In this document: positions 52,328 to 64,000 of the stretch, in pieces
How the letters are laid out: every line of letters starts with the position of its first letter
Position numbering within the stretch: the stretch's first letter is position 1
Source of the DNA: Tachypleus tridentatus
Lineage: Eukaryota; Arthropoda; Merostomata; Xiphosura; Limulidae
NCBI RefSeq assembly: GCF_004210375.1
Contig: NC_134834.1
Coordinates: 154,399,290 to 154,463,289, forward strand
Direction: 5' to 3'
DNA: 64,000 bases
The notes under the pieces: model-generated
What the model was told of the DNA's origin: nothing
Database searches by the model: none
The model's input: only the letters and a program-made list of their open reading frames with translations
Translations under genes and position numbers: made by a program

Positions 52328-53539
52328 CAACAAATACCTATGTTTCTAATTAAAATTTTCACATGTTAGTCCAGAATCCTTAGCATTCATAAGACGTAAT
52401 TTTAAAACATGAAGTATTGTTAAGAGAAATAAAGTTTTTGTTTTCTCCTGGGGTTTGAAAGATGTTTTAACTTAAGTAACTACCACAAAGAAGTTGATTG
52501 ATCACTATAAACAAATACTTCCAAAATGACTAACCTATTGGACAGATAAGAAACATTCTATTTCATTATTTTACAGTCCTGTTACTTATGAATATGCATA
52601 GTTCCAGAAAGTTGCTAATAAAGTTAGTTGTAGCTCAGCAAACATGATTGCTGAATGGTTGGATTGGTTGTAAAAAAAGAAAAAACTAGATATTTTGGGA
52701 TTTTCAACTAGGAATCACGGTGGTAGGTAATTGTTGTAACTAACTGCCCATTACATCTGTAATTAACAAAGGGAGTTTATACACCTTTATTTACAGTAAA
52801 AGTGATACAGTGTGAGTGTTGAGATTTGAAATGCATCTTATGAAAGCATGTGTGTCAAGCTGAGAGGTGACAACTTTTAAATAATTCAATCAACATGTTG
52901 TAGATATTTATCATAATGCATTTAAAGTTGTCATTTCTGTCTTTAAGGTTGAAAAGGGGATTGTTAAGTATGCAATGAAGAGACTGTTAAAAGCATTTTT
53001 TTTAAGTGGCAAGACAAATAGGAATATTAGTTTGTATTTACAGTTATTGGATACAGTTCTAAAGAAGTTTAATTTTGTTATATTGGTCACATCTGGAGTA
53101 TTATGTTCAGTCTTGACTTCCTTACCAAAATAACATTTGGAAGTACACCAGATATTTTGCAGGAGCATGTCATCATCTCTCTCCTCCTTCTCTTCAAATA
53201 ATGGATTTGTCTGTTCTATATTTTCATCACATGCTTCCCCAGTTTCAGAACAACACAGATGTCAATGCAATTGAACATTGTTTTTTAGCATCATGACTTA
53301 GTGCAGCCACAGCAAAAGGACTACAGATTTTATTCAGTGCTCATGGTTGAAACCCACTCTTCCATCCATACTTTTCTGATTACACGACCTCACGGTTTGC
53401 CATGGTTTCATTTGCATTGAGGGTGATACCTATGAGTCCACCAGCTACTTTCACAAAGTAGTTAATGGGCTTCAGTTTTAAATGTTGCAAACTAGTGATT
53501 TGCTTTCATCACAAATTTTCCATGAGACTCTTTTTTCAT
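52328..53539. other. Intergenic, nothing firmly recognised
   Basis: This is AT-rich and non-coding. The part nearest 53500 may belong to the LINE fragment that follows. Confidence 0.4.
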
Positions 53540-53760
53540 GGAATATTTTCCCAAGCTATTGCTCTTTGAAACTGGTTGCTTTCAGATATGGTAGAAACAG
53601 TAAATGTATGGGAGTTTAATGGAAGGCTTGATAAATATTTTTATAAAAGGGATGGCTTTACGTTATTGATTTTCCTTATTATTATTACTATTGATTGTTT
53701 AATGAATGGAAGAGCCTTGTTGGACCAACAAGTATCTTGTTGCCCTTAAATATTATGTTG
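53540..53760 (+). mobile_element. LINE 3'-end fragment
   Basis: The plus strand encodes VETVNVWEFNGRLDKYFYK and, further on, NGRALLDQQVSCCP. This is the C-terminal tail typical of CR1-like LINEs in arthropods (TVNxFKxxLDKY, then a short Cys-containing end). The upstream part is damaged. The orientation is opposite to the large LINE at 47640-50440. Confidence 0.6.
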
Positions 53761-54474
53761 TGAATAAGGGTTTGCATAACCATTTTTGTTGCAGCATATC
53801 CATGCAAATTGTCACATCATCATTTTGTATTCACCAACCTAAAAGTTGCACGTTATTTATCTTTTGTATATTGTTGAGTTTTACTTGCTTTTATTGCTTT
53901 TTTAAATGGTTTTGCATTTTTTTATTTCTTCAAATTAATATTTAGGTATTTCATTTCTATAAACATATTCCATAACCTTGTATATGTTTCTAGAGATTGT
54001 TATTTTTCAGCAAGATACTAAGTATCTGGCAAGGTGATTAAACATTTGGATTTAAGTAAGAGTCATATTTTTATGTATATTTTCTGTAGTTTCATGAGAC
54101 ACTGAAAACTATTGAATATGTTTGTAACTATAAAAATGTGATTGATTTTGTTTCCTTTCTTGTCTTCTTTTTTTTTTTTTTGAAAAATATCAACAGATTA
54201 GGTTAGATGCAATAATATTTTTAACAAAAGATCTTGTATATTTCCAGGTGAATGTGTTTATACTGCTGTTTGTTATACTGTCTAGTATCTACAACTGTAA
54301 GAAATACTTTTTACAGATATTAAAGTATTTTACTGACAGCTAATATTGTCTAGACAATTTCAGCACTTTAAATTTTAACCTGTGTATTGCTCTGCATATG
54401 TAATTTATAACATGTCAGCAGGCTTTGTCTTAACAAGTCAGTAAACAAAACCTTAAGAAACCTGTAATTTACAG

Positions 54475-54533
<59 letters not shown>
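54475..54533. repeat. (CA)n microsatellite
   Basis: About 59 bp of nearly perfect CA dinucleotides, with one CG step near the left end. Confidence 0.97.
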
Positions 54534-54535
<2 letters not shown>

Positions 54536-54699
54536 TTCTGAGAAGTTTTTAGTTGAATATATCTATCAGTGGCTAAATGTTATTCAGTGACAACCTCTAT
54601 TCACTGATTGTTACAAATGATTTAAAACTAAAAGAATTCAGAGTGGGATTACTTTGCAGTAGCTGATTTTAAATCAAAAAGCAATTTACAATTATTTGA

Positions 54700-55720
54700 A
54701 AAACAATAAGCATGGTGAAGACTACTGAAATGCCTACCAAAAAACAAACCATTCAGGATTGTTAAAAAAAAACACCAAAAAACTGTGGAGTATTAAAGAT
54801 TATCTTCCTAAAGAGTTGCACTATGCAACTGATCAGATTGTTGCAGTAGATAACTAATCATATTTAACTGTTACTGATGATAGGTTTGTTCACTTGATGA
54901 AAAAAGTACGATTTAAATATGAATAACTAAGCAAAATTGTTTCTGAAAAAAATTCCCCTCATATATATGAAAGTGTAAAACTACATCAGCGATCAGAGTT
55001 GAAAGATGAGTGACATTTCTCTAACAACAGTTACTAGGTAATGCACAATAATAAACAACAGTTTTACTGATTTCACAGGACACTTGGATTTGCTACATGA
55101 TTCACTAATATGAGGCATTTTCCTAGAAGTCATACTTGCAATGTTACAGGGAAAATACTGGAAGTGTAAAGAATATGTGGGAAATTAAAAGGAAAATATT
55201 CACCTTCTTATAAGAGGTAATGAAGCAAATTATATAAAATGTTCTGATGATGCTAGGTTATAAAGGGAATCTTCTTCCCTCCACAGATTATTGTATGATC
55301 ACGAATATTGATCTCGCAATAGGCAGTAGAAAAATTGTTACATATTTCAACCACTCCTGTCTATAATGATCAAAATGATATAAAATGCATCAAAGAAGCT
55401 TATACATGGATTTATGAAAAATATTAAAGTTAAGAATGAATTTGTATAAAGCACAAAAACAAATTAACTAAATTATATTTTAGCTCACTTAAAACAATAG
55501 TTGTTACCAATGGAATTTGAACAGCACTTAGCAGACATGCATAGTATTTACATCTTGATCATCTCTGTTGCCTTTTTAATGAAACAAACTGTAAAAACAT
55601 TTGAATCTATAAAGGAAAAGTTTTATGTTATGTAGCTATTTAACCATCTTTTTTTATGATTATTAAGAAAATATTACCTTATGTTGTAGAACTTGAACAT
55701 TTAGTTTTTAAAAAACTGAA
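54700..55720 (+). pseudogene. hAT-family (ZBED-type) transposase remnant
   Basis: Broken plus-strand frames follow the order of a hAT transposase. First comes a linker, then DRFVHLMKKVRFKYE (about 54880), like the F-x-x-L-x-x-x-x-P-x-Y segment after the BED finger. Next are PHIYESVKLHQRSELKDE and a GHLDL relic of the TTDxWTS motif. IHLLIRGNEANYIKCSDDAR (about 55200) corresponds to the V-x-D-N-A-x-N-M-x-K-A segment, with the catalytic Asp replaced by Gly. Later scraps are weaker. More than ten stops and frameshifts make it long dead. The assignment rests on motif order rather than strong identity. Confidence 0.5.
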
Positions 55721-56093
55721 GTTGTCTATGGCTAATTATTTAGAAGACTGCTTAAAATAGACTTAATGATACTGATTGAGAGGATTGTTAATAAATTGTA
55801 ATATTTTCTGACTCTAGTAAAATTATTTCAGTACATTTTTAAGTTTAATAACCTGACGGAATGGACTATCCAACAAAAGACCAAATAGGCTGGATTCTAG
55901 ATACCCAGTGCAACTTTTTTTATGTTCTTGTAAAACTAAGAAATAGCAACCAGTTTACATCATAGAAAGGTTTGACCAAAATGTATAAAATGCCAGAAGA
56001 AATTATATATTATGAGTTTGTAATTTTCTTCTCATTTCTAAAACTTTTTTTTTTTTTAACTTAACAGCTGCTACATAGTTGAAAACAAGAAAT

Positions 56094-56380
56094 ATGGGTT
56101 TAGGAAACAAGTTACTTCTAAGTCAAGCAACAGGTTACACTGTGACCTTTCTGCTCTCCTTATGTGTGGTTGTTCCTTTGAGCATCAACACAAAAAACTT
56201 CATGGGCCATTGTTTATTATACACCACTGGCTACTTTGACAAAGATGGGGGTTACCTACGAGCCTCCTGGGCTTCTTCAAGTTATTGTAGCTTTGTTCTG
56301 TTTGTGGGAGTAATGATGATGGTTATGTCTGTAATTCAAGTTGTTCGATTTTCAGTTTTTCTCTTCAAAGGAGTAGACAG
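56094..56380 (+). CDS. TMEM179: TMEM179 homologue, coding exon 1
   Basis: The ATG at 56094 begins a four-span membrane protein of the TMEM179 family, a small conserved animal family of unknown biochemical role that is prominent in the nervous system in vertebrates. This exon carries membrane span 1 (about residues 8-29, ATGYTVTFLLSLCVVVPLS) and the family signature of the first loop (NFMGHCLLYTTG). Span 2 covers about residues 66-90 (SFVLFVGVMMMVMSVIQVV) and the LFKG segment follows it. The donor AG/GTAAGA at 56380/56381 leaves phase 2. An in-frame TTG lies just upstream, but the ATG is the better start. A possible acceptor, TTAACAG, at 56060-56066 suggests that an untranslated 5' exon lies further upstream. 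Confidence 0.85.
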
Positions 56381-56823
56381 GTAAGATGGAGATTATCATC
56401 TTTTGATAAATCTGAGTTGTCCTATTTAGTGACTTGTGAGATACTCTTAAGCACCAGGAAAAATATAAAATAAACCTTCTCTACTTTTAGATTCTTTGAT
56501 GTGTTGAGACTTAATTACTTAATATTTGTTACCTATTACTATAATACTGTAGAATTTTAATATTAATAAGCATGAATATAGCAGTGATACATGTTTTGTT
56601 GTTATTGGTAACTGAGTATCCAACCTGAGCCATGCTCAGAATATTACATGATTCATCATTAGCTCAAAGTTGGACAATCCTGTTATAGATCTTAATTATA
56701 TTAAATTATAAATACCTGTGTTATGAAATTAGAAAAGTATTTATATCTGTTGTTTTGTCAGTTTGCATACAGTACTAGTGATTAATTACAATATCAAATG
56801 TTTTGTGTCCAAACTACACTTTA

Positions 56824-57445
56824 ATTAACCCTTTCATGATAGGTAAGGGATCAATGACCATGTCATTGTATTTATTGACTTGCATTCAAAATTTTATTGA
56901 CATACTTTTTTTATGAACTTATGTCAGTAATTTTGGTATCAAATTGTAGATTATAATTCAAACTTTATTATTATATGAGTTAACCTCTTAATTTAAAAGT
57001 AAATATTAAAATAACATACCAAAATATACATTTTAACAAATCATGTGGTATGTTGAATGCAGCACTGTTTAAAATTAGATGTTTGTGATTTCAAATACTA
57101 AGTCTATGGTCTTGTACAAATTAGGAACTTGAATTGCCAATATTGCTAAGATAGAACATAAAATAAGAACCTCTTATCTTTATTTTGCTGAGATATGGGT
57201 TATGTACTGAATCAAACACAGTGATCCCATTCAACTCTTTACATTTTTTAAATGGTCCATTTTATACTCTGACTACTGTATATAGCATGTAAATAACCAA
57301 TGAACAACTTAGAATGTCTCCCCAGTGGTTTTCTAAGCCATTTTAATCTGTGGAAAGGCTACCACCTTCTTTTGAACCAAGATTTCAACAAGGTAGGTTG
57401 TGTCTATTATCTGCTCAAAGTTTCATATTTTTAAACTTAAATACA
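56824..57445 (-). repeat. Interspersed repeat family B, copy 2 (in intron 1 of TMEM179)
   Basis: This is the reverse-oriented partner of 44676-45245. It starts TTAACCCTTTCATGATAGG and contains TAGATTATAATTCAAACTTT, GATCCCATTCAACTCTTTAC and GGTAGGTTGTGTCTATTATC. Confidence 0.75.
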
Positions 57446-57929
57446 GCATTGTTTCTAAGTTTAATAAACTTGTAATGGAATTCTATGGTATGAGTATAGT
57501 TATTTGTGATTTTTTAGTTATTTAATTGTATATACATAACCTTAAAAACAAATTGTTTCATATTCTTCATGTGAAATTTTAATAGGCTTAGCAACTTATC
57601 CAGCAGCAAACAAATTCAAAGATTATAGCTAGAAGAGATGATTGTTTGCTTTACTTTTTATTGTTTTATATTTTAAGAAAAATAAGTTTCATAACTTATT
57701 TCTATATAGTAATAATCTATATACATCTATAATCTGTAATAATTGAAATGTAACTGAATATTACAAAATACTCAATAAAACATGGCCAAGACAGGGAAGA
57801 CTAGAGATCAGTTTCATATTATTGGATGTGGTAACATAAGAGGATGTGTAACTCATCAATGCAAGTTATGTAATGTTAGCTAGGCATGACTGGTAGGTCA
57901 ATATAGTCAAAAGTAACAAATATGTAACA

Positions 57930-58353
57930 TTACGAGACTTAAGCTACTAGACTGAACATTTGTATTTTTGTGTTACAATGTGTAGTTATTCTAGCATGTA
58001 AAAAAAGCTTAATTTGTATTTATTTCCTTTTTTATCTTTATGATGATTACAAGGTTGATCATGTGACAGGCCCCATGTTTGAAATGTATTTAGTGTTTTA
58101 GAGATATGCAAATAATATTTGAGGTTTTTGGAACAATGAATTTTCTTTTTCTTATCCTAACAAAAAATCACCTTGGACTCAGACTAGTAGAGAAACAGTC
58201 TCGATATTTTCACAAACAAATCTTTAGTAAACATATTTCATTAAAAAATCTAATTTTGTGTTAACAAAAAATTGTAATCTTTACTAAAAGTCTACTAAAT
58301 TTTTTGAAGATAGCATATTGTATCAAAAGTTATACTACAAATACTTAACGTGC
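57930..58353 (-). repeat. Interspersed repeat family A, copy 3 (in intron 1 of TMEM179)
   Basis: Reversed, it matches the copy at 43629: GCACGTTAAGTATTTG, then ACTTTTGATACA, AGTAGACTTTTAGTAAAGAT, TTTTTAATGAAATAT and GGAAATAAATACAAATTA. The first 50 or so bases of the family are missing. Confidence 0.75.
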
Positions 58354-58793
58354 CTAATACAAAAGCAGAGATGCCAACCATTACAATTTTGGTGTATTCA
58401 TTACGACTATGCACTCGTACAAACAAATATTACGACTTGTTGCAACTCCCAAATGTATATATTATATAGGCCTACACAATATAGTGATAAATTGTTCCCC
58501 CAGGGCTTGAAAGTGGTGAAAAGAAATGTTCTAGTGAGATACAAATAAATTCTGATAATAAATAAAATTGTCCAAATGGCTACTTGTGATAATCATGTTT
58601 ATGCTTGAAATAATAAAAAAATATTTGTATCTCCGACGTCTACTAATAATTTGAGTGCGGTGCTTCTCCATACTGGGTACGTGGGGGAATCCATAGTTAC
58701 ATCATCAGTGCTTGTCAGCCAATCAGCTCTCGCATAGATGGGTATTTCTCGTTTTCTAAATGGCATAGAAACCCTAATGAGATTGTTCACAAG

Positions 58794-58980
58794 ATGGAAA
58801 AAAAGAGGCCTCGTTCACCAGATTGTCTTGTTTCTGGCAAATCTAAAAGGACTAAAACCATGAAAGGACTCTGTCTGCAATCATTATGCTCAGTCAATTG
58901 AAATAGTTGACATCTCTGCAAAAGGATTAAAAAGTAGTTACGAAATTTGGGATTTAGTCAGAGATGAAAAATATACATAA
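58794..58980 (+). pseudogene. Possible DNA-transposon N-terminal scrap
   Basis: MEKKRPRSPDCLVSGKSKR opens at an ATG, a basic start that resembles the first residues of Tigger/CENP-B-like transposases. Stops follow soon after, and the helix-turn-helix that should come next is not convincing. This is weakly supported and non-functional in any case. Confidence 0.25.
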
Positions 58981-59228
58981 CAAACCTAGAGTTATATAAT
59001 TTTCTATAATTGATGACATTATCTTTAATGTGTGTCAAAGCAAAGATGATAAAAGTACAAAATCATAATAATTTATGAAAACAGTAATCTGTAGATTGTT
59101 TTGATATATGTGTTTCTTCTAACATTTCCCACAAGTTGTCATTGTGAAAAATGAAGAAAGATTAATAATAACAATATCCTCCATGAACAAGTTTATAATT
59201 CTAAATTACACAAATTCCTCTCTTTCAG

Positions 59229-59357
59229 TTCCTTTCTGTCTGCCTTTTTGGACACAGTGATTAACTTGCTGGTGACTGGCTTTATCTTTATAGCTTCTGT
59301 CATTGTAACTGGAGGTCTCCATACCTGGTGTAATACTGTCATGCAAAGGTTTCCCTC
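59229..59357 (+). CDS. TMEM179: TMEM179 homologue, coding exon 2
   Basis: The acceptor CTCTTTCAG ends at 59228 and the donor is TC/GTAAGT at 59357/59358. The exon enters in phase 2 and leaves in phase 2, so the frame joins exon 1 cleanly. It encodes SFLSAFLDTVINLL, then span 3 (LVTGFIFIASVIVTGGL), and HTWCNTVMQRFPS. These match the family's SFFSAFLN, FIAS and MWC blocks, including the conserved Trp-Cys. The preceding intron of about 2.85 kb contains repeat families A and B. Confidence 0.88.
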
Positions 59358-59675
59358 GTAAGTTACAGATTTTCATTTGCATTCAAGTTATTGATATACT
59401 TTTGCTCACTGTAGGGTGTGACATATTCATATTTGGTCTATTAGGATATTTCAAAATTGTTATATAACACTGGTTTATTTTTTGTAGAAAATAAAAAGCT
59501 ATTAAGAATTCCATTTGATAAAGAATGCAGTTTTCATTAAATGTGTGTTTCATCTAAGTTTGTATCATGGGTATGTTTGTTTTGGGTTCAGCTGTGTTAT
59601 TAGTTTGCAGGTTATGCTGATCCAACCAAGAATAGCCATGCATAATAAACTATTATTTATATTACATATACCATT

Positions 59676-59794
59676 GTCCCCTGGTGGGACAGCAGTTAGT
59701 CTGCAGATCTATAATGTTAGAACCAGGGATTCAATTCCCCTCAGTGGGTGCAGCAGATAGCCCAATGTGGCTTTGCTATAAGAAAACACACAAT
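59676..59794 (+). mobile_element. Short tRNA-derived SINE (second family)
   Basis: The sequence is tRNA-like: TGGTGGGACAGCAGTTAGTC as the A-box region and GGATTCAATTCCCC as a B box. It is followed by a fixed tail, CAGCAGATAGCCCAATGTGG and CTTTGCTATAAGAAAACACA. It lies in intron 2 of the TMEM179 homologue, in the sense orientation. Confidence 0.8.
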
Positions 59795-60020
59795 ATGTGT
59801 ACCACCACTTCATAATTAACAGTGCAATTCATATTGTCGTCTTTTTTTTTATTATTATTGGTGCACGTCAAAACAATTGATCTGTTAATAGGTAATAATG
59901 TGTTTAAAAATGATGGCCTATATGTATCCTTGACCTTTAAACATCTTGAGAACCTGAAAATGACTTTTCTCAATACATATAATTGATACCTCCTAATCTT
60001 GTGATGTTTTAATTGGTTAG

Positions 60021-60105
60021 TTGTGATGATGCTGAACTACTTCAAATTGATGAGAAAGATGGGATTGATACTTTTGGCTTTTACATTCAACTGGGAACAG
60101 TTCAG
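60021..60105 (+). CDS. TMEM179: TMEM179 homologue, coding exon 3
   Basis: The acceptor AATTGGTTAG ends at 60020 and the donor is CAG/GTAAGT at 60105/60106. The first base completes the Ser codon begun in exon 2, and the exon ends on a codon boundary. It encodes SCDDAELLQIDEKDG and DTFGFYIQLGTVQ, corresponding to the family's SCxELQ...FYDQFxIAQ loop between spans 3 and 4. The conserved Cys after Ser, expected to pair with the loop-1 or Trp-Cys cysteine, is present. Confidence 0.85.
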
Positions 60106-60542
60106 GTAAGTTTATGCTTTTATGTGTAGTGTGAAGTTTAGCACAATATTCATGTTCTTTCTTCAGATACTTTTCCTAGTTGCAAATGGGGGGGAAAAAA
60201 ATATTCATGTATACAGTAGTTTCAAATCTTTTTCCTGATACTTCTCATTGTTAATATGATCAGAATAACACAAATAAATTAATTATTTTTTATATACATA
60301 TTCAGTGACTTCAAAGGAAAGGAAGGTGGTCTAAGAACTAAAATATTTTTTTTATAATATTGGTAGGGAAACTCAATGTCAGTCTCATAGTATTATATAA
60401 TTTTGAATACTTTTTTTTAGTGTGACTCCCTGATCTTAAAATGTTTTAGATGTTATTGTAATTGTAAAAAATATCTTGCAATATGTCAGTTTGTTTTAAA
60501 CTTGTGAAATGGGTATTGAGAGAAAAAACATTATTTTTACAG

Positions 60543-60638
60543 TTTGGATCATGGAGTTCATGGGTTTGCTGGGTTCTTTTAACTGTTCTATCAACTTCAA
60601 AGTTATGCGGTACCACCAAGAGGAAAATATTCAATTAG
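60543..60638 (+). CDS. TMEM179: TMEM179 homologue, last exon, as read (apparent frame loss)
   Basis: The acceptor TTTTTACAG ends at 60542 in phase 0. The exon begins FGSWSSWVCWVLLTVLSTSK, the family's FGLWASW fourth span, and then in this frame reaches TAG at 60636-60638, giving 198 residues in all. The tail expected from the family, RYHQEEN, is encoded one frame over right after the Lys. The continuation MARERRRLLDP, ending at TAA 60712-60714, lies one frame further on. Two missing bases, one near 60607 and one near 60638, would restore a tail of usual length (family about 230 residues). Sequence errors are the likeliest cause. A truly shortened tail or early decay are the alternatives. Confidence 0.75.
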   Translation, partial: FGSWSSWVCWVLLTVLSTSKLCGTTKRKIFN

Positions 60639-60714
60639 TATGGCTCGAGAACGAAGAAGATTATTGGACCCATCTCAGTGCCCATCTTACACTAATTCAG
60701 CAGTGCCATTTTAA

Positions 60715-63061
60715 ACTGATAGAAACTATGAAAGGAGATATTATGAAACTGGTATGATATTTTGTTCAAGGTAACTGGGAGAAGCTAATACTTGTATGTA
60801 TACAATGCTATAAAGACGCTATACGCATTATGAACATGTGACTACAGACAGTGTTGTAGATATTATTGATTGGTAAACTCCCATTTTAGTTTTGAATGTG
60901 TTTTGTGATGCCTACATAACCAACTTAGCACTAAACATATTACTGATGATTGGTAGTAAATTTTTATAATTTGCTAACCAACTTATAGTAGACAGTTCAC
61001 TAAAGCTAATAAGGTTTATTTTTATGCTGGTTCTTACCACACTAATATTCTGCTACATTTGATAACCAGTTTGCTACTAAATATTTTGATGCGGATAGAC
61101 AAAAAGTTACTGAATGAAAGATCAGGATAAAAATGTATTAGATAATATAAAGGAAATCCTACAATTATGTAAATAAGCCTTCTACAGATTGATTGTTCTT
61201 TTAAAACACTTAATAATATTTTGTATAGAGCTTATGATTACTAATACTTTTACATTGTAATATCTATTTAAAATATTATTTTTGAAAAAATAGATGCATT
61301 ATGTACTTTACAGTATTTGTAGAAAAATGTATTACTCAACCTTTATCACATTACTTATTTTCAGAAAATGATAATTCTATGTATAACACTTCTTAGATTT
61401 TTCCACTGAGATCATGTGTCTGTGGTATTTGTACATTTCTTCAGTTTTTCAAATTCAGAGTTTATTAAAAGTATTTGAAATAATATTTACATTTTATTGA
61501 ATGGGCAAAATGAGAATGAGGTAAGTTTTTTTATTATTGAAGCTGATTACTACAACAAAATTCAAGTTGAATTAGTTTACTTTTGATGTGTTATCCCATT
61601 AATGCATCATATATAAACAATAGATTTTAAAAATATGTAATGAATATAAGGAATGTGAGGTCCATAACATTTTTCAAACCACGGCAGTTTTGAATTTATT
61701 GTAATAGTTTAGATTTTTGTGTAACAAGTTCTGTACAATTCATTGGTTTTAGTTTGATTTTAACAAACTTCTGTGGTTGCTTTTATCATTAAACATTGGA
61801 GTATGTGCTCCAACCTTTCCTATAATATTGTTTGATTTCAGGTGTAATTGTTTACATTTAAATGCAAGACTTTGATAAATAGTCATTTTGTTTGGTATAA
61901 TACATTGTTTATCATAGGTTAGCATGCACAGTGGCGCTGTAAACAATCTAATAACATATTACTGTAACTAGGGTTACTTGCAACAATTCTACAGATATGA
62001 ATTTTTTTTAATACATCAAGACAAAAAATCAATTTGAGCATCAAAAAAGTGTGATGTTAATATTTGTGAAATTATTAAGAGGCCTTTTGAAATATTTTAC
62101 CAAAGATGGCTTAAAGCATCAATATTTATTGATTTTGTCTTATGTATATTGCAAAAACTGTAAATATGGCTTTAGGCATTCTTTACAAATAACTGTTAAT
62201 CTTATTAGTAATCCTACCTGTTGATGACATGTTGACCAAATGAATCTCTGCTGTTTTTTATATTGATGTTATGTCATTTTTTATTTTAACTGCAAGAATG
62301 TGTGTTGTATTATTAGGATGCAGTTGTATTAAAGTATTTCTTTTTCTTGAGCAGTGGTGCTTTAACAGCAAGTACACTAGAAACATGTTTTAGTTCAAAA
62401 ATTGCAACTGTATTTATTTCTAATAGAGTATTTCAGTAGAATTATTTTTAAAAGTAAAATAAAAATTCAGATTAACTTCACTACTATGAAGAAAAATAAT
62501 TAAAGATAGAAGGTGGTAATATAGTATTTCAAAATGAATTACAGCATTAAATAAAACAAACTGTAAAAAGCTACTTCCTTTTCAGGTGTTGAATAAATGT
62601 TCCTGCAGTATCAGTATTGTGAGTTTTAACTGTTCTTTTAAACATAATGTATTCAAGTTATTCTTTATATAACTTTTAGTGCATTCTGTAAGTATTTGGT
62701 ATTGTTGTTGTATTCCTTAATATATTACTTTCTAAACTCATGAAGCTGACTTACAGTATATGTACTTGTAAATCCACAAGTGATTTGTTTTATTCATCTT
62801 CGGATAGCCAGTGTAAAAAAAATTTTTTGAGTTTTCCATATTTTAAAATATACTGGTATTCATCCAGTCAAAAATATATCTTGTTCATTTAGCAAGCAGT
62901 TAGTGAGAATTTGTTTTGAATATTTTTAAGAGATTCATTATTAGATCCTGTAAGTCCCACTCTCAGTGGGAACTTTTATAAAAATATTCCAAACATTGTG
63001 ATTTTTCCCAATTTAAAAGAAAAAAATTATGAATTTGATTATTGTTTAATGATACAAACAG

Positions 63062-63111
<50 letters not shown>

Positions 63112-64000
63112 CTTAATTTTCTAAATAAATAAATGTTTCTTCAAAAGACAGCACTTGTTTTTTAATTATTAACCCTTGACCATATATAAAGCTAGAAGTA
63201 AGAAAAGAAAAATAATTTGTTAATGTATGAAATTATCACCTTATCTAGAAGGAAAGTTGGTATTGAAAAATAAGTATTTCTGTGATTAGTTCATGTACAT
63301 TTACTATAAGTGCAAAATAAATGAGAATTCATAATTCAAATGAAAGTATGATAAAAGAATGTATTTTATTACATATAAGTCAGATCTTTAAACTTCTGTT
63401 AATCAGTACATTTCTTCATATTATAATTTTGATACATATATTAATTCCATTTTAAAGTTTGGATTGTAAGGGTGGATATAGGTATGTGTGTATTTTTCAC
63501 ATCGGTACCTTGTCACTAAGTTAATTGGAAGGTTCCCCTTTTAAGAAAGTGTTACTTATATTTCTTTCATCTCACAACCTACTATATTTATATTACAGAA
63601 AACATTAGTTAAAATGTAATTAATCATTTTTGAAATCAATATAGTTGAAAGCCATTAATAATATTCTTATTTCTTGTCAAAACAAAAAATAAATTAAGAA
63701 GGTAATGCTGAAAAATAGTTTATAATTTAAGTGTGAGGATTACTTAAATGCAAGTTGGATAACCAAACTGGGAGTAAAACTATTTTTTATAGCTGAATGT
63801 CTTGAGAATTTCAAAAGTATACAAGTATAGTTTCTCTTAGCATGGGTAAAGTTGTCTGATGCAATAACCTTGGAGTGAAGTTTGCCAGAGTGCCAAACAG
63901 CTGTAGTGAAAGGGCTGACTTGTTCTTGCTTCCAATGAGCACTTTGAATTTTCTCTTAATAACTGCAGGTATAGTTTTTAGAGTAACCCACCTGAAACAG
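60715..64000. other. Downstream AT-rich region, no gene seen
   Basis: The first part is probably the 3' untranslated region of the TMEM179 homologue, but I cannot choose its poly(A) site. The rest has only short chance frames. A short inverted repeat, TCCCACTCTCAGTGGGA, lies near 62953-62969. Confidence 0.45.
63070..63108. repeat. (TA)n microsatellite
   Basis: About 39 bp of perfect TA dinucleotides. Confidence 0.97.

Noticed and set aside
59676..59760. A functional tRNA gene in TMEM179 intron 2
   Set aside because: The B box is mutated and the downstream CAGCAGATAGCCC tail marks it as a SINE.
60509..60757. A separate 82-codon gene overlapping the last TMEM179 exon
   Set aside because: It is a shifted frame of the exon; its KVMRYHQEEN part belongs to the TMEM179 tail and the rest is chance.

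Overview
The window is arthropod nuclear DNA: AT-rich, with split genes, GT-AG introns, tRNA-derived SINEs, LINEs and many decayed DNA transposons. The SINE families look like those I associate with horseshoe crabs, and a chelicerate source is my best guess, but no search was run. Homopolymer-length variation in the satellites and single-base frame breaks in an otherwise well-kept gene suggest either old decay or residual long-read indel errors.

Layout. Positions 1-20445 are one unbroken array of a 43-45 bp satellite, ending at a 500-N gap (20446-20945). Next come a dead mariner element (about 20953-22256), a diverged SINE, a LINE reverse-transcriptase fragment, a Tc1 fragment and two SINEs (to 25180). 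From 25751 to 38672 lies an unrecognised split gene candidate. It has a signal-peptide exon, two paralogous copies of a glycosylated-stalk plus transmembrane exon (the first broken, the second with one in-frame stop) and a short terminal exon with a poly(A) signal. Between the second transmembrane exon and the terminal exon sits a 10.3 kb array (28238-38532) of the same satellite, in the opposite orientation to the left array. The monomer begins exactly where the transmembrane exon ends, and the broken upstream copy also ends in two or three decayed monomers. The satellite therefore looks as if it arose from, or spread out of, the 3' end of this exon. This is the most unusual thing in the window.

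From 38.9 to 56 kb the sequence is intergenic and full of repeats: a LINE endonuclease remnant, a 649 bp MITE with perfect TA flanks, a Tigger/pogo element with a broken transposase, a 70 bp MITE, two interspersed-repeat families with copies both here and in an intron downstream, a decayed CR1-like LINE (about 47640-50440), LINE 3' fragments, a (CA)n tract and a hAT remnant.

From 56094 to 60638 or 60714 is a recognisable conserved gene, a TMEM179 homologue in four coding exons with matching splice phases. Its last exon is out of frame in two places relative to the tail expected from the family. The remaining 3.3 kb holds only AT-rich non-coding sequence and a (TA)n tract. The two genes are separate loci; nothing suggests that they act together.
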